Both the position numbers and the translations under genes were made by a program. This document shows positions 49,773 to 57,510 of a stretch of 64,000 bases of DNA, piece after piece. The stretch's first letter is position 1, and each line of letters starts with the position of its first letter. A model generated the notes under the pieces. That model did no database searches and was not told the origin of the DNA. It saw only the letters and a list, made by a program, of their open reading frames with translations. Source of the DNA: UBA1723 sp045642085. GTDB lineage: Bacteria > Bacteroidota > Bacteroidia > Bacteroidales > Paludibacteraceae. The DNA is taken from NCBI GenBank assembly GCA_045642085.1, contig JAZUIF010000098.1:1-64000 (forward strand), read 5' to 3'.

Positions 49773-50435
49773 ATGGACGTTAGAATAGAGCAATCGTGGA
49801 AGGACGTGTTGGCGGAAGAATTTGAAAAGCCATATTTTTCCCTTCTCACTTCATTTGTAAGGAAAGAGTACCAGGAGGCAGAAGTTTATCCTCCAGGAGG
49901 CAAAATATTCTCAGCCTTTGATCTCACACCGTTCCAAGATGTGAAGGTGGTCATACTTGGACAGGATCCTTATCATGAGCCCGGACAAGCACATGGTTTG
50001 GCTTTTTCCGTACAACCTGGTGTGCAGATTCCACCGTCGTTGCAGAATATCTATAAGGAGATTGTCGACGATATGCATGTTCCATATCCCAACTCTGGAT
50101 TCCTTGAACGATGGGCACAGCAAGGAGTATTGCTATTGAACAATGTGTTGACGGTTCGACGAGCATCTCCTTTGAGTCACCAAGGAAAAGGATGGGAAGA
50201 GTTCACAGATAAAGTTGTGGAATTGCTTTCTTCTAAACGAGAGAATATTGTATTTTTGTTGTGGGGATCACAGGCTCAGCGAAAAGGTCAAGTGATTGAT
50301 ATCAAGCGACATCTGGTGCTTAAGGCTCCACACCCGTCTCCTTTGTCTGCCTATCGTGGCTTCTTCGGCTGCAAGCATTTCAGCAAAGCCAATGAATATT
50401 TGAGACAACACGGAAAAGGGGAGATAGTGTGGTGA
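49773..50435 (+). CDS. ung: Uracil-DNA glycosylase
   Basis: Removes uracil from DNA in base excision repair. The 220-residue family 1 enzyme has VVILGQDPYHEPGQAHGLAF (about 60-79, with the catalytic Asp of GQDPYH), GVLLLNNVLTVR (about 122), and the C-terminal HPSPLSAYRGFFGCKHFSKAN (HPSPLS loop, about 187). The start MDVRIEQSW at 49773 gives the standard length. The 43 extra codons from 49644 are translated inverted repeat (MCPHRGLNLYVDNHCPRGGH). The lipoprotein gene starts 9 bases after its stop. Confidence 0.95.
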   Translation: MDVRIEQSWKDVLAEEFEKPYFSLLTSFVRKEYQEAEVYPPGGKIFSAFDLTPFQDVKVVILGQDPYHEPGQAHGLAFSVQPGVQIPPSLQNIYKEIVDDMHVPYPNSGFLERWAQQGVLLLNNVLTVRRASPLSHQGKGWEEFTDKVVELLSSKRENIVFLLWGSQAQRKGQVIDIKRHLVLKAPHPSPLSAYRGFFGCKHFSKANEYLRQHGKGEIVW

Positions 50436-50443
50436 TTTTAATC

Positions 50444-51139
50444 ATGAAACAATTTAAATATTATTTGTTGCTAATTGCATCTTTTTTCTCTGGAGCAGTG
50501 ATGATTTCTTGTATTGAAGAGGAGGAAGAGGAGGCTGATCAGCCAGAAGAGTATGTTGATCCACATGAGTATGTTGATTTAGGGTTGCCGAGTGGTTTGA
50601 AATGGGCGACAGAGAACGTAGGTGCTCTAAAACCGGAAGAAGTTGGCAGTTACTTTTCATGGGGCGATGTGGAAGAAAAGGATTCTTATTATTGGGGAAT
50701 GTCAGACGATATTGATAAGGGCTGGTCTTTTTTGATGTCATTTGGAATAATTGATTCTTTAGGAAATCTTTGTTATTCTCATGATGCGGCTTCTGTTAAT
50801 TGGGGAGGGTTATGGAGAACCCCTACTGAAACAGAGTTTAAGGAACTTGTTGATTACTGCGATTGGAGGTGGACAAGTGTAAATGGAATAAATGGATATA
50901 AGGTATCAAGCAAGGCAAAGGATAATCATAATTCGATATTCCTTCCTGCTGGAGGTCGACGAGTATCTTCGGGTTCTCCTATTGAATATAATGAGTATGG
51001 CGCCTATTGGTGTGCGAATATGAGTGATCGACACTTGTCTCTATATTCAACTACTTTCTATTTTGACAAGGATAGTAAACGTTTGGGGAATGTCAGTCTT
51101 CATTATGTAGGACAGTTGATTCGTCCTGTCATTGAATAA
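50444..51139 (+). CDS. Lipoprotein of the LGLPSGLKWAT family
   Basis: The 231-residue protein has a signal peptide with lipobox AVMISC (Cys about 23), an acidic linker (EEEEEEADQPEE), and a domain opening YVDLGLPSGLKWATENVGA, then YFSWGDVEEKDSYYWG, WGGLWRTPTETEFKELVDYC, FLPAGGRR and YGAYWCANM. This is the widespread Bacteroidetes/Fibrobacteres paralogous domain (DUF1566/FISUMP-like), found in many surface lipoproteins of unknown function. The start at 50444 gives a proper signal peptide; the frame from 50429 adds five codons overlapping ung. It is probably co-transcribed with ung. The 125 bases after the stop hold no clear feature. Confidence 0.85.
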   Translation: MKQFKYYLLLIASFFSGAVMISCIEEEEEEADQPEEYVDPHEYVDLGLPSGLKWATENVGALKPEEVGSYFSWGDVEEKDSYYWGMSDDIDKGWSFLMSFGIIDSLGNLCYSHDAASVNWGGLWRTPTETEFKELVDYCDWRWTSVNGINGYKVSSKAKDNHNSIFLPAGGRRVSSGSPIEYNEYGAYWCANMSDRHLSLYSTTFYFDKDSKRLGNVSLHYVGQLIRPVIE

Positions 51140-51263
51140 TCTTCCAGTTGCATCGCTAAGCATTGCTAACCATATTACGGCTACAATGCAGCGTAATCCA
51201 ATTGATATCATTCCTAATGCGTTGAGTGTGACAAAAAGTGCTGATATCAAATGCTTGGTTGTT

Positions 51264-51662
51264 TTAGTCTTGACTCAACTGTTCTATAAAATAATCCACA
51301 GCTGGAATAAGTTCTGGTAAATCATATTTGACTGATTCAAAAATGATTTCTGCATCGATGTCAAAATATCCATAAGCAATTTTGTCTCTCATGTCTTTCA
51401 CTTCTTGCCATGGAATTTCAGAACGTAGTGGGAGTAGTTTTCTGTCGGTTATTTTGTCGACATTTTTGAACCCTTCGCCTATAGCCTCGATTAACATACT
51501 TGAAGCAGCTAAGTCCTTATTGCCTTCTGGAGACAATAAGAAATCGTTGAAACTTTGTTTGTCGGCATTCCATTCTTGCAGTTGTATTATTGCCTGACGA
51601 ATCTGTTTCAAAATAGCGATGGTCTTTCTTTTATCCGAAGACGTATAATCCATCTTTTTCAA
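51264..51662 (-). CDS. HepT-like (DUF86) toxin with altered RNase motif
   Basis: The toxin half of a MntA/HepT pair. HepT is a HEPN-domain RNase with an R-x4-H-x-Y motif; MntA adds AMP to its Tyr. The 132-residue protein matches the family: SSDKRKTIAILKQIRQAI at the start, LAASSMLIEAIGEGFKNV (about 52-69) and MRDKIAYGYFDIDAEIIFES (about 91-110). In the motif, RDKIAYGY has Tyr where HepT has His (R-x4-Y-x-Y), so RNase activity is doubtful. The gene overlaps the nucleotidyltransferase gene by 32 bases (23 if the start is the later ATG at 51653). Order and overlap are those of the known system. No other lesion is seen. Confidence 0.82.
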   Translation of the reverse strand: MKKMDYTSSDKRKTIAILKQIRQAIIQLQEWNADKQSFNDFLLSPEGNKDLAASSMLIEAIGEGFKNVDKITDRKLLPLRSEIPWQEVKDMRDKIAYGYFDIDAEIIFESVKYDLPELIPAVDYFIEQLSQD

Positions 51663-51927
51663 TCTCTTCTTTTAGGTACGGATTCATATTTGAGTGATTG
51701 CGTATCACGTCCACTTTACATCCTAACAAAGTTTCAAGATATGTGGTGAGACCTACAAGTTTTAATATTCTAGGTGGCATATCTACGCATACGTCTATAT
51801 CACTACCGTCTTTGTGCTCATTGCGAGCAACTGAACCAAACAAACGCATTGACGACACACCAAATAGAGAACGCATGTCGTCAGCGTGGGTCGCCAAAGC
51901 ATCTATGTATTCTTTTCTTGATTTCAT
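51631..51927 (-). CDS. MntA-like nucleotidyltransferase antitoxin
   Basis: A minimal nucleotidyltransferase of 98 residues with GSVARNEHKDGSDIDVCVDM (about 31-50), the G-S-x10-D-x-D active site, and a C-terminal KEEIEKDGLYVFG. In studied systems it inactivates HepT by attaching AMP to the Tyr of its motif. All metal-binding residues are present, in contrast to the changed HepT downstream. It is the first gene of the minus-strand pair, with AT-rich sequence upstream. Confidence 0.85.
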   Translation of the reverse strand: MKSRKEYIDALATHADDMRSLFGVSSMRLFGSVARNEHKDGSDIDVCVDMPPRILKLVGLTTYLETLLGCKVDVIRNHSNMNPYLKEEIEKDGLYVFG

Positions 51928-52068
51928 ATCGTATCGTTTTGCTCGTTATTTTTTTGCGAAAATATGAATTTGTGTAATAAAAAGCAAGTTAGTATGCAAT
52001 ACAATTAAGTATAGTGTTGAAAATCCATAGTGAAAGTAGAAACATTTTCAAAACTCAAATGTTTTTTA

Positions 52069-52076
52069 TAGTTTTG
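52069..52076 (+). promoter_or_regulatory. Promoter -7 box of fabG
   Basis: TAGTTTTG fits TAnnTTTG, 31 bases before the ATG at 52108. Confidence 0.5.
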
Positions 52077-52107
52077 CAGAAATTTTAGAAAATTCAACAA
52101 TTAAGAT

Positions 52108-52836
52108 ATGAAAGTAGCACTTGTTACAGGAGGTTCGAGAGGTATCGGTAGAGCTTGCTCAATCAAGTTGGCAGAGCAGGGTTACTACGTGCTAATCAAC
52201 TATCAATCAAATGAAGCTGAGGCTCTTAACACTTTGGCTATGGTCAGAGAGAAGGGTAGCGATGGTGAGATTATTAAGTTCAACGTGGCTGATTGTGAGG
52301 CTACAGAGTCTGCAATCACTGCTTGGCAGGAGGCTCACAAGGATGAGTATATTGAGGTGTTGGTCAACAACGCTGGTATCCGCCGCGACCAGATCATGGT
52401 GTTCATGACTAACGAGGATTGGAGAAACGTTATCGACATCACTGTCAACGGATTCCTTTACGTCACTCGTGCTCTTCTTCAGCCAATGGTTAGAAAGAAA
52501 TTCGGACGCATCGTAAATATGGTTTCTCTATCTGGTTTGAAGGGTCTTCCTGGCCAGACTAACTACTCTTTGGCTAAGGGAGGTATCATCGCTGCCACTA
52601 AGGCTTTGGCTCAGGAGGTTGCAAAGAAGAATGTCACTGTCAACGCTGTAGCTCCTGGTTTCATCCGTACAGATATGACTAAGGATTTGGATGAGGCTGA
52701 GTTGAAGAAGCAGATTCCAGCTAACCGTTTCGGTGAGCCTGAAGAGGTTGCCGCAGTTGTAGGTTTCTTGTGTACTAAGGAGGCTGCTTACGTTACAGGT
52801 CAGACAATCTCTGTCAACGGTGGTCTTTACACATAA
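52108..52836 (+). CDS. fabG: 3-oxoacyl-ACP reductase (FabG-type SDR)
   Basis: Reduces 3-oxoacyl-ACP to 3-hydroxyacyl-ACP with NADPH. The 242-residue short-chain dehydrogenase has ALVTGGSRGIGRACSIKLAE (about 4-23), VLVNNAGIRRD (about 86), and the catalytic Ser, Tyr and Lys in MVSLSGLKGLPGQTNYSLAK (about 138-157). PGFIRTDMT and the C-terminal TGQTISVNGG are FabG-like. The Arg of NNAGIRRD and the KGLPGQTNYS segment resemble the FabG copies I recall from aryl polyene/flexirubin clusters, and an LpxL-like acyltransferase gene follows 194 bases later. But no ketosynthase or acyl carrier protein is adjacent, so general fatty acid synthesis remains possible. It has its own terminator. Confidence 0.88.
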   Translation: MKVALVTGGSRGIGRACSIKLAEQGYYVLINYQSNEAEALNTLAMVREKGSDGEIIKFNVADCEATESAITAWQEAHKDEYIEVLVNNAGIRRDQIMVFMTNEDWRNVIDITVNGFLYVTRALLQPMVRKKFGRIVNMVSLSGLKGLPGQTNYSLAKGGIIAATKALAQEVAKKNVTVNAVAPGFIRTDMTKDLDEAELKKQIPANRFGEPEEVAAVVGFLCTKEAAYVTGQTISVNGGLYT

Positions 52837-52859
52837 TCAGAATAATCAATCGATTCTAT

Positions 52860-52893
52860 ATTGGGCAGAACATCGCGTCTGCCCAATTTTTTT
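52860..52893 (+). terminator. Terminator of fabG
   Basis: ATTGGGCAGA (52860-52869) pairs perfectly with TCTGCCCAAT (52878-52887), followed by a run of T. A further small hairpin (AACCGTGGAACGGTT) lies near 52915. Confidence 0.9.
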
Positions 52894-53030
52894 GAATATG
52901 GTCATGTTCATCACAACCGTGGAACGGTTGTTTTTCTTTGCCCATGGTTGATTTGAGCGAAGCGATAAATCTGCCGGGGGAGCGTGTTCCAATTATTAAC
53001 CATTAATTATTAACTATTAACTACAATAGC

Positions 53031-53921
53031 ATGGCCGAATGGAATGGTAAGACGCGTGGAGGGTCGTTCGGATACGGTTTCTTCATCTTTCTAATCAAAC
53101 ATTTAGGATTGAACGTAGCGTATGCGTTCTTGTTTGTCGTCGTGCCATATTTCGTGCCATTTGCACCTAAAGCGACAGCCGCCAGTTGGAAATATTGGCG
53201 ACGTATCCATCACAAGTCTGTTCTTGTCGCCATAGGAAAAATCTTCCAGCATTATTATCGTTTCGGTCAGGTTATTATCGACAAGATTGCTGCGTCGTCG
53301 GGGCTTGAGAAAGAGTTCACTTTTTCCTTCGATGGAATGGATTGCTTGATCGATCATTTGAAGAATGCCGACAAGGGAGCAGTGATGATTGGAGCCCACG
53401 TGGGAAACTGGGAGGTAAGCCGTGTTTTTATGAAGGAGTACGGTACCAAACTGAATGTTGTGATGCTCGACGGTGAATATCAAAAGATTAAGGATAAGTT
53501 AGAGTCGACGATGGGGGCTAATTCATTTGGCGTTATTCCCGTCTCAACAGAGAATATCGACCACATTTTCAAAATCCAGTCAGCATTGGCATCGAATGAA
53601 GTAGTCTGTTTTCAAGGCGACAGATTTATAAGAAAAGAAGATGCAAAGACGGTGCAGTTTATAGGCCATGATGCACCATTTCCTCCAGGTCCACACCAGA
53701 TCGCCACAATGACTGGAGCTGACACCTTCTATTTCTTTGCCGTCAGAGAGTCTGGCAAGCATTACAGATTTATATGCAAGAAGGCTGAGGCTGCATCACA
53801 AGAGACGAATCGAAAGATGAAAGTCAACGTGTCGATGCAAGAATACATTGCTTTTTTGGAGACTATTGTCCGTCAATATCCGGAGCAATGGTTTAATTAT
53901 TATGATTTTTGGGAAATTTAA
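53031..53921 (+). CDS. LpxL/HtrB-like lysophospholipid or lipid A acyltransferase
   Basis: The 296-residue protein belongs to the LABLAT acyltransferase group. It has a hydrophobic N-terminal anchor (about 15-45, FFIFLIKHLGLNVAYAFLFV), GAVMIGAHVGNWEVSRVF (about 120-137, where H-x4-N/W is the H-x4-D/E-type active site: HVGNWE), and CFQGDRFIRKED (about 195), a conserved Arg-containing acceptor region. It lacks a signal peptide apart from the anchor. The acceptor cannot be told. The link to the upstream fabG gene (with terminator and repeats between) hints at a special lipid or pigment route, but housekeeping lipid A acylation is as likely. Its stop codon lies inside a perfect palindrome shared with the next gene. 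Confidence 0.8.
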   Translation: MAEWNGKTRGGSFGYGFFIFLIKHLGLNVAYAFLFVVVPYFVPFAPKATAASWKYWRRIHHKSVLVAIGKIFQHYYRFGQVIIDKIAASSGLEKEFTFSFDGMDCLIDHLKNADKGAVMIGAHVGNWEVSRVFMKEYGTKLNVVMLDGEYQKIKDKLESTMGANSFGVIPVSTENIDHIFKIQSALASNEVVCFQGDRFIRKEDAKTVQFIGHDAPFPPGPHQIATMTGADTFYFFAVRESGKHYRFICKKAEAASQETNRKMKVNVSMQEYIAFLETIVRQYPEQWFNYYDFWEI

Positions 53922-53956
53922 ATAATGGCGACCATTGGCCGCCATTATTTAAATTT
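53914..53956. terminator. Bidirectional terminator spanning two stop codons
   Basis: AAATTTAAATAATGGCG (53914-53930) and CGCCATTATTTAAATTT (53940-53956) form a perfect 17-bp stem with a 9-base loop. The left arm contains the stop of the acyltransferase gene and the right arm touches the stop of the convergent flavin reductase-like gene; both ends run into A/T. Confidence 0.85.
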
Positions 53957-54584
53957 ATTTCACATATACATTTTCAATCTCCACCACGTAGATTGTGTGG
54001 TATCCTCCACCCGGTTGAGGATTGTAATAACGTTCACGAACCTCTTTATCCAAGAATGCCGCTTCTGTCATCTCTGTCTTGAATAGTTTGCGACAATCAA
54101 GCACCATACGTGCCTCATCGAATGTTGTTGTATTGGATTCCAATGAGATAGGAGTCAAACCAGCCTCTTTCACTTTATCTCCATCTCTACCAGATTTTGT
54201 TCCACAAATCTGCAAAGCCTGTCTGTATTTCTCATCAAAGAAAGATAGAGTAAGACGGTCATTTGCCTCGATGAATTCGTGAGTGTAACGCTCTGGACGA
54301 ACGAAGATGAAAGCCACTTCCTTATCCCATAGATGTCCGAATCCACCCCATGAGGCAGTCATGGTATTGTACTTAGATGTATCACCACTTGTGATTAACA
54401 TCCACTGTTTGCCGATCAAATCAAACTGATCTTCCGCACCTAACACGGATAAATCCTGCTTGGATAGAGTAGCGTTCTCAACAACAGCAACCTCTTCTTT
54501 CTTTGTCTCTGAGCAACTTAGCATTGTGCCGAATAAGCAAGCTGAGACTGTTGCTTTAATGCAATTTCTAAATAATCTATTCAT
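53955..54584 (-). CDS. Flavin reductase-like domain lipoprotein
   Basis: The 209-residue protein has a signal peptide and lipobox TMLSC (Cys about 24). It then has a flavin reductase-like FMN-binding fold (about 52-200): WMLITSGDTSKYNTMTASWG (about 60-79), FIFVRPERYTHEFIEANDRL and TLSFFDEKYRQALQICGTKS. The TxSWGxxG and VRPxRYT-x2-F segments are family features for FMN binding. A lipidated, periplasm-facing version is unusual since the partner reductant would be outside the cytoplasm. No redox partner gene is adjacent. TTCCTTTG on the minus strand (54603-54610) is a weak -7 box. Confidence 0.8.
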   Translation of the reverse strand: MNRLFRNCIKATVSACLFGTMLSCSETKKEEVAVVENATLSKQDLSVLGAEDQFDLIGKQWMLITSGDTSKYNTMTASWGGFGHLWDKEVAFIFVRPERYTHEFIEANDRLTLSFFDEKYRQALQICGTKSGRDGDKVKEAGLTPISLESNTTTFDEARMVLDCRKLFKTEMTEAAFLDKEVRERYYNPQPGGGYHTIYVVEIENVYVK

Positions 54585-54754
54585 AATATTTTATATTTGG
54601 ATGCAAAGGAAAGATTTTTTTGGAAAGAAACAAAAGGCAATTATGAGTATTAAACTGTAATATCTTTATTTGTTTAAGTTTGAAAAAATCTTATGATAAA
54701 TCGCTTGCTTTTCAAAAAAAATCAATAATATTGCAATATCTATACTTGCTGGAA

Positions 54755-54996
54755 ACCCTTGGAGGGTAAGCGGGAATAGATACATATTACATAAAAAGGC
54801 GTACCTTTACGCTTTGGTTTTGACGTTACTTGAACTTCGCAACTTCATAGATTATAGTCAAAAACAAAGCAACAGAAACTCCACATAATACATTTGTTGT
54901 ACGTGATGTTTTCTGTGTTCCCGTTTTGACTAACAGGGCAATGCGAAGGCCTAAGTAACGTGGAACGAGTGACAAGGACTGGCTCCACGTTTTTTT
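54755..54996 (+). ncRNA. 6S-like RNA (SsrS) candidate
   Basis: The fold is that of 6S RNA: a long rod with a central bubble. ACGTTACTT (54823-54831) pairs with AAGTAACGT (54953-54961), and CTTCGCA (54835-54841) with TGCGAAG (54942-54948). The bubble comprises 54842-54855 and 54932-54941. Beyond it AGTCAAAA (54856-54863) pairs with the GTTTTGACT strand (54923-54931), and ACAGAAAC (54872-54879) with GTTTTCTGT. A terminator (ACGTGGA 54958-54964 with TCCACGT 54984-54990, then T) ends it. TATACTTG (54741-54748) may be the promoter. Upstream small hairpins (ACCCT/AGGGT) may be part of it. 6S RNA would hold RNA polymerase in stationary phase. The exact 5' end is uncertain. Confidence 0.6.
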
Positions 54997-55066
54997 GTGT
55001 CTATATGTGAACCTTAAGTGATTTGAATTTCTATCTGGAGCCGATAGCTTAAAAGGACTAAAAACT

Positions 55067-55288
55067 ATGCCTATATTTCAGATTACTACGAAGAATCGTA
55101 GGAATGTCAATGGCATTCTAATTGAACCTGGAATGACTGTTCAAGTTGTTTCCCAAAGTTTTAGCAATCCTGTTGTCACTAATGGCGGACAGTCTGTCGT
55201 AGATGCTTTCTATCGTATCTATGGCATTGACATCAAGAAAGCAGGATGCTTGAATACAGTAGATTTACAAGTGGATAAGGTGGGGTAA
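55067..55288 (+). CDS. DUF6140 family small protein
   Basis: The 73-residue protein MPIFQITTKNRRNVNGILIE contains PGMTVQVVSQS and NPVVTNGGQSVVDAFYRIYG, then DIKKAGCLN. These match the Bacteroidales family DUF6140 as I recall it. Function unknown; it is small, beta-rich at the start and soluble. A small hairpin (CTATC/GATAG, 55031-55047) precedes the start codon. The TPR protein gene begins 28 bases after the stop, and both probably share a transcript. Confidence 0.7.
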   Translation: MPIFQITTKNRRNVNGILIEPGMTVQVVSQSFSNPVVTNGGQSVVDAFYRIYGIDIKKAGCLNTVDLQVDKVG

Positions 55289-55315
55289 GTGTTTTATTAA
55301 AGATCAAAAAGCATT

Positions 55316-57361
55316 ATGAGAGAAGAAGAACTTTACAAAATTAATGAACTTCCTGAAGAATTGCAGAGAAAGTATGGATACATGACTAAATCACATGCTG
55401 ATTGGGGGTACGTTGAAAAAATGATAAGGCTTGGTTTTCGTTCAGTGGAAGATATTAGGTCTGACGATCGAATGCTTATCCCACATATACCTGGTTATAT
55501 GAAAGAATATGCAATAAAATATTTCAATTGTGGCCAAGAAGAGAGACTTATTTGGTTTAGAGATACTAGCTCGTTTAATACTAGAGATAAGGGCCTGGTT
55601 ATGACAGATATCGGATATCATTATGTCCCTGGTGACGGTAAAGTTTACAGTTGTACTTGGAAAGATATTGTAAATGTCTATTATAGAGATTCTTACATGC
55701 ATTTCAAAGCTTATGACGGAAATGTTAGGTCTATGCCTATTGGTTTATTCATAAAGAATTCATACCATTATGATAGTATGGGAAATGAAATTGCTTTTGC
55801 TTTAAACCATATAGCTCAAAATATAGGTGGTCATACGGAAAATGAAGCAGAAGATTGTATAAAATACTATGAAAAATGTTATGATGAAGAACGATATGAT
55901 GAAGCTATAAAGGTAGCATTAGATATTATCCATAAGGGATATGGAGTTCCGTCATTTTGGTATGCTGAAATTGAAGGAATATACATGGAATTGGATGATT
56001 TAGACAAAGCATTTGAATATTGCAACAAGGGATTAGATGCTTGTGAAGAAGAAAATCTTAAGAATAGCGACGAAATAAAAGTATTGCTTTGGAATGACCG
56101 TAGTTTTGTCTATTACCAAAAAGGAGATATGTTATCGGCACGTAAAGATTTTTTGTCTTTAATGAAATATGCAACAGATCAAAAAAATGCAGATGATATT
56201 CTTATAAAAGAGGAGGCATATAAAGATTTCTTGGAAACAGAAAAATATTATGTAGATGGTTTTCTTAATCTTCCTTACAGCCAACGCAAAGTCATTATGC
56301 CGGTAAGGGAATATGTGGATCTTCATCAGGACAGGGTGTCTGTCATTCGTATGGATAATATGCCTGCTATTAATTTCCCAATGGGACATCCTATAGCAAA
56401 TCAACTATATGTAGGTCACCCTCTTATTCCATCAAGATATATTCCATTTGAAAACTATCAATTGGAATTGGTAGAGGATAAGGTTCGTGAATTCTGTATG
56501 TTAGCTCAAAGCTTGGGAGCCACAGAAATTTCCATTGAATGTCTTAACTCTTCAGCTTCGAATGAGAGCGGACGTAACAAGCAGGACATAAGTGGCGAAG
56601 CTGGAAATAAAATGCTGAAGGGTAAAGGAGAATACCATCAAGATAATAGCAGAAATATGATAGATGAACTTAGTCATAAAATCTGTATCCGTCAAACATT
56701 TACTCCTTGTAATAAACCTTTGATTCCAGAAAACATGGTTTGGTATGAAGATGAACCTTCTTGGCAGCGTCTTGCATCCCAACGAATGAATGGAGGGCTT
56801 TTGTCTCATGAAGAACGAATTGAGACCAGAAAGAGCCAGATGGTAGATGGAAGAGAACTGACTGAATTGAAAGCGGAAGTAAACTCTCTTTATGTAGACA
56901 TGAAAATGTCAATTAGTGAAGAGGAAGAGGCGAAGTTTACCCAGCAAGAAAATGCAGTATTGGCAATAAAGGTTAAGTTTGCTCCAATTAGTAAGCTTAC
57001 TGGTTCTGAAAATACTTTATCAAATACGTCTTCTGGTATTTCTATGTCTTCATCTGAAGAAGAATATCTTGCTGAACTTAAAGATATTTTGTTTGATGGC
57101 GAGATTTCTCCTCGTGAGCGTCGTCTTCTTGAAAAAATCAGAACTCAACTTGGCATCTCTGAGTCAAGAGCTGAAGAATTGGAGGCATCTCTGTTATCTC
57201 CGAAGTTAACTCCTGAGGAGGAAGAATATCTAAATGAGTTTAGAGATATCATTGCTGGTGGTGAAATATCGCCTCGCGATCAACGTTTTCTAGAAAAACT
57301 CAAAATCGCTAATAATATAAGTGAGGAAAGAGCAAAGGAACTAGAAAACATGGCACGTTAA
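55316..57361 (+). CDS. TPR protein with PH-like start and duplicated C-terminal helical repeat
   Basis: A 681-residue protein of unknown function. The N-terminal part (about 75-165) is a PH-like beta domain (RDKGLVMTDIGYHYV, YSCTWKDIVNVYYRDSYMHF). TPR-like helices follow (about 180-300, YYEKCYDEERYDEAIKVALD, LDDLDKAFEYCNKGLDACEE, WNDRSFVYYQKGDMLSARKD). The middle domain (about 330-560) contains HPIANQLYVGHPLIPSRYIP and SLGATEISIECLN. The C-terminus has two related units: EEEYLAELKDILFDGEISPR (about 583) and EEEYLNEFRDIIAGGEISPR (about 635), each followed by an ISE(S/E)RA(E/K)ELE helix. No signal peptide or membrane segment. It pairs with the DUF6140 gene. The domain mix recalls bacterial conflict or signalling proteins, without firm evidence. 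Confidence 0.65.
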   Translation: MREEELYKINELPEELQRKYGYMTKSHADWGYVEKMIRLGFRSVEDIRSDDRMLIPHIPGYMKEYAIKYFNCGQEERLIWFRDTSSFNTRDKGLVMTDIGYHYVPGDGKVYSCTWKDIVNVYYRDSYMHFKAYDGNVRSMPIGLFIKNSYHYDSMGNEIAFALNHIAQNIGGHTENEAEDCIKYYEKCYDEERYDEAIKVALDIIHKGYGVPSFWYAEIEGIYMELDDLDKAFEYCNKGLDACEEENLKNSDEIKVLLWNDRSFVYYQKGDMLSARKDFLSLMKYATDQKNADDILIKEEAYKDFLETEKYYVDGFLNLPYSQRKVIMPVREYVDLHQDRVSVIRMDNMPAINFPMGHPIANQLYVGHPLIPSRYIPFENYQLELVEDKVREFCMLAQSLGATEISIECLNSSASNESGRNKQDISGEAGNKMLKGKGEYHQDNSRNMIDELSHKICIRQTFTPCNKPLIPENMVWYEDEPSWQRLASQRMNGGLLSHEERIETRKSQMVDGRELTELKAEVNSLYVDMKMSISEEEEAKFTQQENAVLAIKVKFAPISKLTGSENTLSNTSSGISMSSSEEEYLAELKDILFDGEISPRERRLLEKIRTQLGISESRAEELEASLLSPKLTPEEEEYLNEFRDIIAGGEISPRDQRFLEKLKIANNISEERAKELENMAR

Positions 57362-57390
57362 ACGATAAGTCTCTATAGAAAATAATTTAA

Positions 57391-57422
57391 AACTCCCAGC
57401 TTCCATGAAGCTGGGAGTTTTT
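57391..57422 (+). terminator. Terminator of the DUF6140-TPR operon
   Basis: AACTCCCAGCTTC pairs perfectly with GAAGCTGGGAGTT around CAT, followed by a T run. Confidence 0.92.
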
Positions 57423-57510
57423 ATATGGGATTACATCCAAAACGACAAATAAATATTGTGAAGAAAGTCATACTTTGCGATAATCTGCCAAATACACATT
57501 AAAAAATGGC

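Noticed and set aside
51047..51250. Minus-strand open frame between the lipoprotein and hepT with a membrane-like stretch (MISALFVTLNALGMISIGLR at the start)
   Set aside because: It overlaps the 3' end of the lipoprotein gene and has no recognisable domain. It might be a decayed membrane protein gene, but nothing in the sequence confirms it.
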